DNA of 64,000 bases, from positions 757,343 to 821,342 of the forward strand of contig ML213503.1 in assembly GCA_004369045.1 (NCBI GenBank). Reading direction: 5' to 3'. Position numbers and translations under genes: made by a program. This DNA comes from Heliocybe sulcata. Lineage: Eukaryota > Basidiomycota > Agaricomycetes > Gloeophyllales > Gloeophyllaceae. This document shows, piece by piece, positions 45,075 to 56,219 of the stretch; position 1 is the first letter of the stretch, and each line of letters opens with the position of its first letter. The notes under the pieces are model-generated. The model was given only the letters and a program-made list of their open reading frames with translations. It did no database searches and was not told where the DNA came from.

Positions 45075-47141
45075 ATGTCTCAACCTGCAACTACTGAGGA
45101 GATTGACGAAGTTCTAGACGCCCTCGTCCGAAGATGTTCGAGCCAGAAGGAACCAGCTAAAGTGGCCATCTCATCGGAGGAATTGTCAAGTCTCCGGAAC
45201 GCTTTCCTCCCGTCCCAGTCGTCCCATACGCGCGCCAAATCCTTCGTCGCTCTTTCAGCTTTCTGCCAAGTAGTACAAAGCAGTAGAAAGACCACCACTG
45301 GAGCAGGAGACTCGGTAGCAGAGGACCTGGCCAAGATCTTCTCGTCGAATGTTCAAGACGGACTTGCAGACACCAAAGAAGATGACGTTGTTTCCAGTAT
45401 ATCCCTCCTCGCTGCTCTCTTTCAAGTGCGCGCTGAGGCTGCGTCCATTATATTCCGCGAAGAAGGAGTTATTGCGGGTCTCATGGATGCTCTCGAAATC
45501 TGCCCTTCCGACAGTGTTGCTTTGGAGGTTGCTCACACTTTCTCACAAGCTTGTGGACACAAGCCTTGCCGTGAGGCTCTCCCGACACATGTGGTCCAGT
45601 GGCTCAAGAGTAGCTCCAGGCAGACCAGGAAACCTTCCTTGCGCGCTGCAGCTGCGGTCGCGCTGGTCAAGTTAGCACGAGGTACTCTATCTGATTCCGA
45701 TTCCTCCAAAATTGTCGAGACACAGGTCGACCAAAAGGAGCAGATGGACCTTGTAGACTTCATGAAGGATATGACGATTTCAGGGGCCGATCACGGTGCT
45801 CTATCCGATGCGATTGAAGGACTGGTATATATGAGTACCGAAGCTGCAGTCAAGGAGATGCTATCCCAAGATCTCTCCTTCTGGAAACAGCTATTCTCTT
45901 ATATTCCGAAGCGCAAGATAGATGATACTCCTACATCCATGCCGTCCTCTATTCTCTACGGGATCGTCGCCGTGGCTCTGAATGTCTGCGCCTACAAACC
46001 TCGTTTTACCGAGGAGGAGACGCAGATGTTGAAGTTGCGTAGATTGGCTAATGCTGGTAAATCGGCGGAGACACAGGAAGATCTTCTGGATGATGACAGC
46101 CATGTCAAGGCCAGATGCCAGCGGCTCGTCCAGCTTGGCCTGACAGGCGCACTGTCGGCTATTGTCAGAGTGACCGAGAGCCAGGGAGTAAGGACCGCTG
46201 TGGGGCGCACCATATTGCATCTAGTAGAGGACAAAGAGAATCGCGGGAAAGTGCTGCAGGAAGGGGGCGGCAAGGCCTTGACGGTCATCATACGGGCACG
46301 TATGACAGAGGCTCAAAAGGATAAGTCAGCTCACTCCAGACACGCTGCGCTGGATCCTTCAGACCTTCAGGCGATACAGGCACTAGCGAAGCTTGCTATC
46401 ACCTCAGCACCTTTCCAGGTCTTTGGACCTGGAGAGACCGTGCTGTATGATACGATTCGACCATTATCGCAATTGGTTCTCCATCCTTCCGCCAACCTGC
46501 TACAGCGGTTCGAAGGGATGATGGCTCTAACTAACCTCTCATCTGCTAGCGCTGAAGTCGCGACACGCATCGCAGCAGCGGACGGCCTCTTGAACAAGGT
46601 CGAGCTGCTTCTCCTCGAAGAACATACCCTAGTGCGACGAGCTGCCATGGAACTGATCTGCAATCTGCTGGCTGGATCGGAAGACTTGTTTGACAAGTAT
46701 TCTGGATCGACCTCAAAGATACAGGTCCTTCTGGCATTGTCTGATGTGGACGATATACCCACCAGGTTGGCTGCTTCGGGGGGACTGGCGCAGGTGACAG
46801 CCTCCCCTGCGGCTTGCGCAAAGCTGCTCACATTGCAGAACGAGCGTCATCGGGTCCTGCAACTATTCACGCAGCTCGTCAATCCCAGTGCGGATTCATA
46901 TGAAGAACAGGCAGATCCGGGACTCGTACATCGCGGTGTCGTGTGTGTCCGCAACTTTCTCATGTCCGTCGGCCAAGATTCAATCAAGCAATTGTCCTCC
47001 GACATTATGGCTGCGAAGTTACCGAGGGCTCTTGTCGTAGTTGCTCAGAAGTATCAGAATACCAGTAATACGCCCGTCTTGGTTCCCACTGCGGAGGCTC
47101 TCAAGCTCCTGCTGGAGAGTGGCATCGAAGTCTCGGTGTAG
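45075..47141 (+). CDS. UNC-45/Cro1/She4 family myosin chaperone
   Basis: Armadillo-repeat chaperone that folds and stabilises myosin motor heads. A single uninterrupted frame of 688 residues starts at ATG 45075 (MSQPATTEEIDEVLDALVRR) and ends LLLESGIEVSV at 47141. The alpha-helical repeats run the full length; the She4 central domain is seen around LVQLGLTGALSAIVRVTE and RTILHLVEDKENRGKVLQEG. The C-terminal UCS block follows: AIQALAKLAITSAPFQVFG, then NLLQRFEGMMALTNLSS and LVRRAAMELICNLL. The N-terminal TPR domain of animal UNC-45 is missing, as is normal in fungi. Having no introns over 2 kb is unusual here, since nearly all neighbours carry several. The next gene downstream in the same direction is its expected client, myosin I. 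Confidence 0.9.
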   Translation: MSQPATTEEIDEVLDALVRRCSSQKEPAKVAISSEELSSLRNAFLPSQSSHTRAKSFVALSAFCQVVQSSRKTTTGAGDSVAEDLAKIFSSNVQDGLADTKEDDVVSSISLLAALFQVRAEAASIIFREEGVIAGLMDALEICPSDSVALEVAHTFSQACGHKPCREALPTHVVQWLKSSSRQTRKPSLRAAAAVALVKLARGTLSDSDSSKIVETQVDQKEQMDLVDFMKDMTISGADHGALSDAIEGLVYMSTEAAVKEMLSQDLSFWKQLFSYIPKRKIDDTPTSMPSSILYGIVAVALNVCAYKPRFTEEETQMLKLRRLANAGKSAETQEDLLDDDSHVKARCQRLVQLGLTGALSAIVRVTESQGVRTAVGRTILHLVEDKENRGKVLQEGGGKALTVIIRARMTEAQKDKSAHSRHAALDPSDLQAIQALAKLAITSAPFQVFGPGETVLYDTIRPLSQLVLHPSANLLQRFEGMMALTNLSSASAEVATRIAAADGLLNKVELLLLEEHTLVRRAAMELICNLLAGSEDLFDKYSGSTSKIQVLLALSDVDDIPTRLAASGGLAQVTASPAACAKLLTLQNERHRVLQLFTQLVNPSADSYEEQADPGLVHRGVVCVRNFLMSVGQDSIKQLSSDIMAAKLPRALVVVAQKYQNTSNTPVLVPTAEALKLLLESGIEVSV

Positions 47142-47597
47142 AAGGTCGCTTCAGGAGGATGTGCCGCAATCCCGAGATTCCACTACAAATGTTGGTCTGG
47201 AGCAGAGGACTGGACACCAGGAACGACAGACGACAGCCTGCCTGGCGATCTCCGCATGTTGTTAGTGTCCCAAGGCAATGTAGCACAACTATATGCATTC
47301 AATAACAATTGATGCTATTATAAGTTTGCGTATAACGATCTATCTCTTGAAATCCCTCATCTTCAGGCCGACTATCATTGGGTTTGAATAAAGCATAGGT
47401 TTACAGACGGATTTAGCCGGAGAGGACAGCGCGTCTAACAGACCTCGTGCCTCACATTACTACATAGCCTGTAACTTACTGTGCACTTCATGGTATTCTG
47501 ACCTTGTCGAGCACCTGCATCTCACGCGGACTTGCTGTATACACGCCTTGATACTAGAACTTAATTCTACGCAGCACGGCCCACTTCCCATAATAAC
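47142..47597. other. Intergenic between UNC-45 gene and MYO1
   Basis: A 456-bp tandem gap with an AT-rich stretch at about 47290-47340. No gene, RNA or repeat is seen. It should hold the MYO1 promoter. Confidence 0.4.
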
Positions 47598-50500
47598 ATG
47601 GTCAGTGGTTATCGAGACGGTATCATAAATGTTTCCGACCAGTCTTTGGCAGGCTCCATCCAAGAAGGCGGGCAAGAAGGTGGCCCCTGCAGCGAAGAAG
47701 GGAGGAGGAGGCTCCGGGAAGGTTGCAAAGGTGCGTTACTACGGTTGATATGAGCGGGACGTATCTGATATGTGTCCTGTGCCAGGCGGATTGGAAAGAG
47801 GGATTCAAGAAGAAGCAGGTCGGAGTGTCGGATATGACACTGCTGACTACTATTAGCAACGAGAGTATCAATGAGAACTTGCAGAAGAGATGGACGAATG
47901 GCGAGATATACACGTACATCGGACCAGTCTTGATCTCAGTGAACCCCTTTAAAGGCGCGTGTACTTGTGAGGTCTCGTTAGATCCAATCTGACCCGCTCT
48001 ACAGATCTGGGTATATACACTGATGATGTTCTCCAAAGATACAAGGGGAAGAACAGGCTAGAGGTCCCTCCCCATGTCTTCGCCATCGCCGAATCCGCGT
48101 ACTACAACATGAACGCCTACCACGAGAACCAATGCGTTATCATCTCCGGAGAGTCTGGTGCAGGGAAGACTGAAGCTGCAAAGCGTATCATGCAATATGT
48201 TGCAGCCGTGTCCGGAGGAGGGGATGGCAATATTGAAGAGATCAAGGAGATGGTGCTGGCCACAAACCCCTTGCTCGAGAGTTTCGGTTGTGCGAAGACG
48301 CTGCGTAATAACAACTCAAGTCGTCATGTCAGTGGTTGTCTTCCGATTTACACACTCGCTGACCCATGTATGAGTAGGGTAAATACTTGGAGATCATGTT
48401 TAACGGCCAGGGTGAACCTGTCGGTGCTCAGATCACGAACTATCTGTTGGAAAAGGGACGTGTCGTCGGACAAATAGAGAATGAGCGTAACTTCCATATA
48501 TTCTACCAGTTCACCAAAGCGGCATCGGACGAACAGCGAGGTATTGGAGACTTGATCTCGGTTCTTGAGTGTTCTACTGACAGCGCATGCACAGAGTCAT
48601 TCGGCTTGCAAGGCCCAGAAGCATACGCATATACGAGCGCTAGCAATTGTCTCGACGTCGAAGGTATCGACGATTCGCATGACTTCAGCGACACGATCGT
48701 AAGTCTCTATTTTTAGTGTATTGAGGAAACTCATGAGTTACTCGTAGAAAGCGATGCAAGTCATTGGCCTCAGCGACTACGAGCAGAGCGAGATCTTCCG
48801 TATGCTCGCTATAATCCTTTGGCTAGGCAATGTTCAGTTCACCGAGATGGATGACGGCAATTCAGCTGTCGCGGACACCGGTGTAACAGACTTCATTGGC
48901 TATCTCATGGATGCCGATGGCGCATTGGTCCAGAAAGTCATGACGAGCAAGGTCATGGAGACGCAACGCGGGGGTCGAAGGGGCTCCGTGTACGACGTCC
49001 CGTTGAACCCTGCTCAAGCAGGTGCTGGAAGGGATGCTCTCGCAAAGGCTATCTACAATAACCTGTTTGAGTGGATCGTCTCGAGAGTGAACGTCTCGAT
49101 GAAACCCCGGGGTACATCTGCCCACATTATCGGTATCTTGGTATGTGGTGATCTTCTTCTGATGGGATTATCCGCTGATGTACTTGAACAGGATATCTAT
49201 GGCTTTGAAATCTTTGAGGTAAGCGCCGCCACGGCGGAAGACGGAGGTTGCACCACCTAACCTCTCGTTACAGGATAACTCTTTCGAGCAGCTTTGCATC
49301 AACTATGTCAACGAGAAACTGCAGCAGATCTTTATCGAGCTGACACTGAAGGCCGAGCAGGAGGAGTATGTTAGAGAAGAGATCAAGTGGACACCTATCA
49401 AGTACTTCAATAACAAGATCGTCTGCGACTTGATCGAAGAGCGCCGACCGCCTGGTATCTTCGCTGCGCTCAACGATGCATGCGCAACTGCACATGCTGA
49501 CCCAAGTGCCGCCGACAACAGCTTCGTCCAACGATCTGCAGGTCTCGCCTCCAACCCGCACTTTGAGTCAAGAGGCGCACAGTTCCTTGTCAAGCATTAC
49601 GCGGGAGATGTCATGTACAACATCTCGGGCATGACGGAGAAGAACAAAGATGCGCTCGTCAAGGATCTCTTGGATCTTGTAACAGGGTGTGGTAATCAAT
49701 TCCTTCAATCCCTATTCCCAGACCGGCCAGATCCTAACAGCAAGAAGCGCCCTCCGACTGCGGGCGATCGTATCAAGGTGAGCCAGAGTTTCCGTCATCC
49801 ATGTCAGCTTCGCTTCAAACATCATACAGACTTCTGCGGGAGCACTGGTGGAGAACCTGATGCGCGCTCAACCTTCGTACATCCGAACTATCAAGCCGAA
49901 CCAGAACCGTAGCTCAACCGAATACGATTCGAAGGCGATCTTGCATCAGATCAAGTACCTCGGCCTGCAGGAGAACATTCGTGTTCGCCGAGCCGGTTTC
50001 GCCTACAGGAATACGTTTGAGAAGATGGTGGAGCGGTTTTACCTGCTGTCCCCGAATACCTCGTACGCAGGGGAGTACACCTGGCAAGGGGATGCACGCT
50101 CTGGATGCGCGCAAATTCTCAAGGATACTGGTATTGCTAAAGACGAATGGCAGATGGGTGTCACAAAGGCTTTCATCAAGAACCCGGAGACAGTCAGTTT
50201 ATTCACCCGTATCATTGGCATTCGTTCGACTAAAGTTTCCTCAGTTATTCGCCCTCGAGACCATGCGAGATCGATACTGGCACAACATGGCTGGTCGTAT
50301 CCAACGCGCTTTCCGTAACTATATGCGGTACAAGCACGAGTGCGCGACTCGTATTCAGCGATTCTGGAAGAACAACAAGGAGGGTCTGGCGTACGCGGAA
50401 ATCCGAGATTACGGTCATCAAATTCTGGCAGGTAGGAAAGAGCGGAGACGCTTCAGTTTATTGAGCTACCGCCGTTTCATGGGCGATTATCTCGACGTCA

Positions 50501-52290
50501 ACGGCAAAAATGCACTGGGTGAAGAGATAAATGAGGCATGTGGCCTGGGATGTATGTCTGTATATCTCTATCTCATCTCGTCGAATACTTACAATTACGA
50601 TCGTAGCTGAACAAGCGGTATTTAGCTGCAGGATTCAGTTGCTGGTTTCCAAGTTAGCCAGGTCCAGTAAACCGAGCCCTCGTTTTCTTGTGCTGGTACG
50701 GAGCATTTCAATGGACTTGCAGGATGTGATTCTGATATTCGAATCACCCAGACCGCGAAGGCGGTCTACATCGTGGCCCTGAGCGAGAAGAACGGAGTGA
50801 CCGCGATGGCCCTGGAACGGAAGATAGCGCTTGTCACTATCAAGAGTATTTCCATGTCAAATCTCCGAGATGATTGGATGGCAAGTAGGTTTTATTGACG
50901 GTATGGATGCATACTGACCGCCCGTGCAGGCCTTGAATCTGAATGGCTCGGAAGAGGGCGATCCTGTCTTTAGTTGCTTGTTCAAGACGGAACTATCTAC
51001 TCATCTTCTGCGCCTTACCCAAGCCAGCATTAATATGTTGATAGGCCCGACGTAGGTCTCCCAGTGTTTTCCTGTGTACTGCGCATGCTAACAAAGGTCA
51101 CTGTTTAGCATCGACTACACGAAGAAGAAAGATAAGAAAGCCCAGATCAAGGTCCTCAAGGACGAGACAGTACCCAGAGACGACGCGTACAAGAGTCACA
51201 CCGTGCACGTTCCTTCCGGCGAGCCACCTGACAGTAAATCGAGGCCTCCTGCCAAGAGGAAGCCCGGCGTTGTCCGCCCCATCACGCAGGGTAAGCTCCT
51301 TAAGCGTGGTGGACCCTCGGATGTAAGCAATCTCCTGCGGGTTTCTCTGAATTTCATCACAAACAACTTCCACAGAAACCAGCGACGTCGAGGGCCAAAC
51401 CTGCTGCTCGTCCCCTACCAGGTGGCTCCGCAACTCCAGCGCCTGCACCCGTGAAGGCACCTACTGCTGCTGCTGCGAAACCAGCGCCTGCATCCTCCGC
51501 CAGAGCTCCTCCCCCGCCGCCCCCGCCACCTCCATCTGCCGCAAACGAACCTGATGTTGAGGAGTATCGGGCTACCTATCCTTTCGAGGGTCAAGAGGGA
51601 GAAATCTCTCTTGCTAAGGGCGAGGTCGTTGAAGTCCTGGAGAAGGAAGACAATGGATGGTGGCTCGTCAAGAAGAAGAATGGCCAGGAAGGATGGGCGC
51701 CCACTAGTTACATGGAACTGGTTCCCCCGAAACCAAAGGCTGCCCCGGCCCCTCCGGCGCCTGCTCGACGCCCGCCCCCGTCAGCTCCTGGCGCACCCAA
51801 GCCACCTGCCGCGGCTGTTTCTACGCCAAAGGCTCCCTTGAAGTCTGTGTCTGCAGATGTGTCGGCCAAGCCTGTCTCCGTCTTCCCTGGCATGGCTCCT
51901 TCGAATGGATCTGCCACACCGTGGAAGAAGCCTGCCGCTGCTGGTGCCAACGGTTCTGCAGACAGCACGCCCGCCAGTTCTCGACCCTCAAGTTCACTGG
52001 CTCCGAAGCCCCCTGTCGCGAGTAAGCCCAAGCCTGCGCCCCCTGTAGCGGCGAAGCCTGGTGCGCCGAAGGTGCCAGGCAAACCGCCTGTGCCTAGTGC
52101 ACCGAGGCCGCCCGCTGCTTCCGCGAGCAAGCCTGCAGGTGGAGCTAAGCCGCCAGCAGCGGCCGGGGGACAACTAGACCTTGCTGCAGCGGTGAGTAAC
52201 GCGATATACCCCCCGATCTGTTGCCGAACTCTGACGCTTTCTTTCTTTTAGTTGGCAAAACGAGCACAGAAGATTGCAGATGCTGAATAA
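47598..52290 (+). CDS. MYO1: Class I myosin
   Basis: Actin motor at endocytic patches. The ATG at 47598 is followed at once by an intron (GTCAGT..GGCAG), giving [18 protein letters not shown]. The head has the P-loop [20 protein letters not shown], switch I NNNSSRHGKYLEI, switch [11 protein letters not shown] and the actin loop region [14 protein letters not shown]. The TEDS-rule residue is serine in [13 protein letters not shown] motifs follow ([27 protein letters not shown]). The TH1 membrane domain, a Pro-rich TH2 with a run of prolines, and an SH3 domain ([40 protein letters not shown]) come next. The tail ends [18 protein letters not shown] at TAA 52288-52290, apparently without the acidic Arp2/3-binding end seen in yeast. 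About a dozen introns. Confidence 0.95.
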
Positions 52291-52500
52291 ATAGCGGGTA
52301 CAATGTATATCATCTATACACTTACATGAATTTGGTCCTGGTTCTTTGTGTATTTCTATGCTGAAGCGGTGCCCGGACTAGCAATAAATCAGGTGCATAA
52401 GCAATAAGGTATCTTGCTGAAAGGAAATCCGACCTGTCGAAATCCTATGATGGTATGAATGAGAATAATGAATATGAACAGAATGATCGTAGGGAAGGAA

Positions 52501-52516
52501 TGAGTGAGTGAGTGAG
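52501..52516. repeat. Short TGAG tetranucleotide repeat
   Basis: Four units of TGAG in the 240-bp convergent gap between MYO1 and the coiled-coil gene. Confidence 0.7.
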
Positions 52517-52529
52517 ATGACCGTCCAAG

Positions 52530-54334
52530 TTACGATGTAGAGACCGTGATGGGTGGTACAGACGCTTGGTGTACTGTTGCAGACCCCGACATCAGAGCCT
52601 CGATCTCGTCTTCTGAAGTTAGTCCGTCGTCCGTGACGGGAGCGCGCAGGCTCGAGGACGAAGGCGCCGAGCTGCGACGGCTAGTCTCTCCTTCGGTGTC
52701 GAGGTTGATAGAGATGGAGACTGATGTGTCGGGGTCGCCATTCTGCCAGCGCTGGACCTCTTCGGCTGTGAGGACCTTCGCGCCGCCTCGCCCTTGCTCC
52801 ACGAAGTCCTCTGGTTTCGTCTCCAGCGCGCGCTTGCCGACTTGGACGAGACCTTCTACCATGGCTTTGACCCTGTCAAAGGCAGGATCGCCGTTCTGGT
52901 TCTCCTCCTCCTCTTCCTCCTCTTCTGCGTCCTCTTCCTCCTCGTCGACTTTATCTATGTCCTCCGGGAGAGTCGACTTGACGGCTTGGAATTTCCGTGG
53001 CGGGAGGATGAGCATGGACTCGCGTAACCTGCGACGGAGCTCGCGGATCTCCTTGGCTTGCCTGTTCTTGGTCGCCTCCAGTGTGGAGTTGATGGACATC
53101 AGGGAGCGGTTGGTGATTTCGAGATCGGCAATCTACAGACAGGAGGTCAGTCAGTTTCGCAAACGTGAGGTAGGCGTGGACATTGCAAGTGATATACCTT
53201 GCGATTCGATTTCGCCTCAATCTTCTGTTGACGGTCTGGATCGTCCGATGAAATATCATCCGAGTCATCGCTGTCACTGTCACTCCCACTCTCACTGCCG
53301 CTCTCCGAAGAGACTTCTTCGCTGATGTCTTCTTCGTAAGAAGGCTCTCTCGACGAATGTCCAACCTCGTCGATCCCTAAGCCGACGCGAGAGCTGGACG
53401 TGGGGAGCGTGCTATGAGAAGCAGAGGATTGGGAAGTCGACGACTTGGAAGAATGTGAGACGGCGGAGGCGGGTGGGGACTGGGGTAACGCGATGTTCGC
53501 TTCGGATCCTGCTTTCCTGTGATATGTTCTGTCAGGGTTAGGCAGATGTTGCGGTGGGCGAGGTGGAGAGTACCGGTGGGGGTTCGCAGAGGGTATACAT
53601 GTCGTGATCGGGTATATATTCGGGGCTTTCGAGGGGGAAGGAGAGTCGAAGCCTACGATCGACGATGGACGGGAACGCGTGCGGATCGGACGGGTGGTAG
53701 CATATGGTGGAGAAGAGGGAGCAGATGATGAGTTTGACTGAACACTCGCCGCGAGATGTGCCTTCAGCGTATTCGACACCTTCGACTTCACGCGCACGTG
53801 GCTGACGAGCAGGGAGTCGAGCGTTTCGGAGATGCCAGGTGCTTCGGACGTGGGTGATGCTGGCCCTACGCTTAGCGCCGATGGGGTGGGCGAACCTTGG
53901 AACGATAGACTCTCAACTCGTCGCCTCCCTCCTGGCGACCGGGGTGGGTCCAGACGCTGCGCGGCTGGCGACCGGCGAGAGTCCGGAGAGGCGTTAGGAG
54001 TAGCTGCGAGGGACTTGGAGGTAGGCCGCGCTGGGATACGTGCTGTCGGTGCTCGTGGAGGAGGTGATAGAGTTCCATTGGCACCCTGAAGAGATCTCAA
54101 TGGCGAAGTTGATCGGGGTTGGGGTGCAGAATTTAGTCTGGTCAGGGTCGACGCGGTCGAGGACAGCTTCCGAGGGCGAACAGATGCGGTACTGTTGACC
54201 TTTGCCTTGGGTCTGAGAAGATTCGAGGGTCCTGGTGAGGGTGGTTGTTGCGCCAAGTACTTGGGCGGCGACGGCGGGCGCGATATATCATTAGCATTAT
54301 GGGATGTTCCTCTGGGGTACTGAACCTTGGCCAT
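52530..54334 (-). CDS. Ser/Pro-rich coiled-coil protein, function unknown
   Basis: ATG at 54334 (better Kozak context, A at -3 and G at +4) gives MAKVQYPRGTSHNANDISRP; an in-frame ATG at 54349 adds five residues. The first 300 residues are low-complexity Ser/Pro/Arg with one more ordered segment, SETLDSLLVSHVRVKSKVSN. An acidic Asp/Ser tract (about 53230-53300) precedes QQKIEAKSNRK. A 50-70-nt intron then leads to a clear coiled coil: ITNRSLMSINSTLEATKNRQ, AKEIRELRRRLRESMLILPP. A Glu tract follows at about 52900-52950, then FDRVKAMVEGLVQVGKRALE, and the tail ends VPPITVSTS at 52530. Low complexity with a short conserved coiled coil suggests a cytoskeletal or nuclear scaffold, but I do not recognise the family. 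Confidence 0.7.
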
Positions 54335-54579
54335 TATCTGGCAGAACATGAGGCATTGAACGTAATAAAGACGGATATATGCGCACCTTTCGTTTCTGAG
54401 GCGCCTCCATTACCGCTAACGAACCATAGAATAAGAATCAGAGACGGATTGGAGGTAATAACATGGGCGTGTACGCTCTCGAAAGGGATGCCCTCGTGGG
54501 TCGCGTCGGGATCCGGAAGCCGGAGACCAGGCCCCTCCATTAATATTCATTATTGCGAGTTGCTACACTTTATTCTACT

Positions 54580-55452
54580 CTATTTGATTCCTTTCTTTGC
54601 TAAAATATCCTCGACGGCCCTCTCAATCAAACCCTTTACTCCCTCTCCAGACTCTCCACCAAGAGCAGCCTGCACGCTCTTATACACGTATTTGCCGACC
54701 ATATCCACCTCAATGTTAACCTTTGCGCCGATAGCTTTCTGAGGCAGAGTGATCTTCTCCTGCGTATGCGTGATGAGCATGACGCTAAAGGTGCGTCGAG
54801 CATCGTCCACGCCTGTGATGGTCAGTGAAGTACCGTCAATGGCGATGTATCCCTTGGGGATGATGTAGGGTAGCAGAGACGGCCGAGCAGGTGTTGGTTC
54901 AGGTAGTTGGAAGGTGATCCTTAGCGAGTCACCGTCGGGCTCACGCGAGAGGATCGTGGCCGTGGTATCGACATGCGCCTGTCGAGTTCATGAATGAAGT
55001 TCGAATACCTGATGGTTCTGACCTTGACACACCTGAACGAAATGACCTCCGAATCTCACATGCGCACCCATCGCGCGCTCAAGATTAACTTGGTCTCCAA
55101 CTTTCCGTTCGCCTACGAACCACAGCCCCTCATGACCATTCCGCCTTCCCTCCACTGCGAAAAGCACGCACCCAAATCCGTCCTATCCAACGTCTCATTC
55201 GCCAACCAAACCGTGAACCACCCGTCCTCCTTCTCCTTCTCAAACGCCGTCACAGTCAAGCACGCCCCATTGACCGCTATCGAGTCCCCAGTGTTACAGT
55301 CCCCTAGGATCGGGCCCGCTTTCGCGATAACGAGCGTACATCCTCCTTCATCGTGCTTGATTGAGGAGACAGTCCCGAGATGCTCAATCTATGCTGCAAG
55401 GTCGGAAAACGCGTAAGGTTCCTTAGAAAGGGCGTACCAGACCTGTGAACAT
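54580..55452 (-). CDS. Riboflavin synthase
   Basis: Final enzyme of riboflavin synthesis, dismutating two 6,7-dimethyl-8-ribityllumazine molecules (EC 2.5.1.9). Spliced start MFTGLIEHLGTVSSIKHDEG from ATG 55452: the first exon is five codons, ending at a GTACGC donor. Then come GDSIAVNGACLTVTAFE, the substrate loop ANETLDRTDLG, and VNLERAMGAHVRFGGHFVQ. The second barrel repeats the pattern: AHVDTTATILSREPDG, IPKGYIAIDGTSLTITGVDD and MLITHTQEKITLPQK, then VNIEVDMVGKYVYKSV. Stop TAG at 54580. The duplicated lumazine-binding barrel and the MFTG start are diagnostic. Introns are also found after TLDRTDLG and before AHVDTT. Size is normal for the family. Confidence 0.95.
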
Positions 55453-55621
55453 GTTGAAATCTCGAGTGCAAGCGGAGGACGAGACTGAGAGGCCAGGCGG
55501 GCGCGCCAGCTGAGGTCGCCGGAGAGACCCAGGTGCCGCCGGCATCTTGAGGAACTTCACCAGCCTTCACCGCATTATATGGAAGAATCGTGGTACTCTC
55601 CGCTGCACTATTGCTGGCGAC
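55453..55621. promoter_or_regulatory. Shared divergent promoter, riboflavin synthase / small membrane protein
   Basis: 169 bp between opposite start codons. No clear TATA box. Confidence 0.45.
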
Positions 55622-56121
55622 ATGAGCATACCTAGGCTCTTCATGCAGATCCCGTTGCCGGCGCTGAGGCGCGGACTGCCTAAGCTTTACAATTCCCCAC
55701 TCATGTCTATAGCAATGAAACCGCGAAACAGCACTGCTGCGCCAAAGCTCTCACATCGGCGAATGTCTACTAAAACGCCAGCTAAACCGAAGCAAGCGAA
55801 ACCCATTGTGAAGCCATCGTCGCAGCCAGCGAAGCCCATTGCGAAGTCATCACCGAAGCCAGTATCAGCGGCGTCTGTCGCCAGCCGAAATCTTTGGCAG
55901 TCATGGATGGGTGCGTGCTATACCCCTCCATTGGACCCTTCAAGCGCCCTGACAGACAACCTACAGTCCTCCCACCCCAGACGCGGCTCAAAATATCCGC
56001 AATCATCTTCGCATGGAGCGGTCTTGCCCTCATAGCCAGCTATTGGCTAGAGGATATGTTTCCTGGGGAGTCAAATATGAACGGATCCTGGAAACACGAG
56101 TCGTCCTCGCCGTCCTCGTAG
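55622..56121 (+). CDS. Small predicted mitochondrial membrane protein
   Basis: ATG at 55622 gives MSIPRLFMQIPLPALRRGLP, an Arg-rich amphipathic start without acidic residues, typical of a matrix-targeting sequence. A Lys/Pro/Ala-rich stretch follows (KTPAKPKQAKPIVKPSSQPA). One intron (after NLWQSWM, GTGCGT..CTACAG) joins LPPQTRLKISAIIFAWSGLA, which contains the single transmembrane helix, then SYWLEDMFPGESN and the stop at 56119-56121. About 145 residues. I do not recognise a family; the layout suits a small inner-membrane protein. The longer upstream open stretch has no ATG. Confidence 0.55.
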
Positions 56122-56219
56122 CGCATGTATTTGGACTTGAGATAGGAATGTCATTACAATGTGGAGGAGTAACATGCTACAGTGATATACAGTGAGCGTG
56201 CGATAGACGGGAAGCTTCG

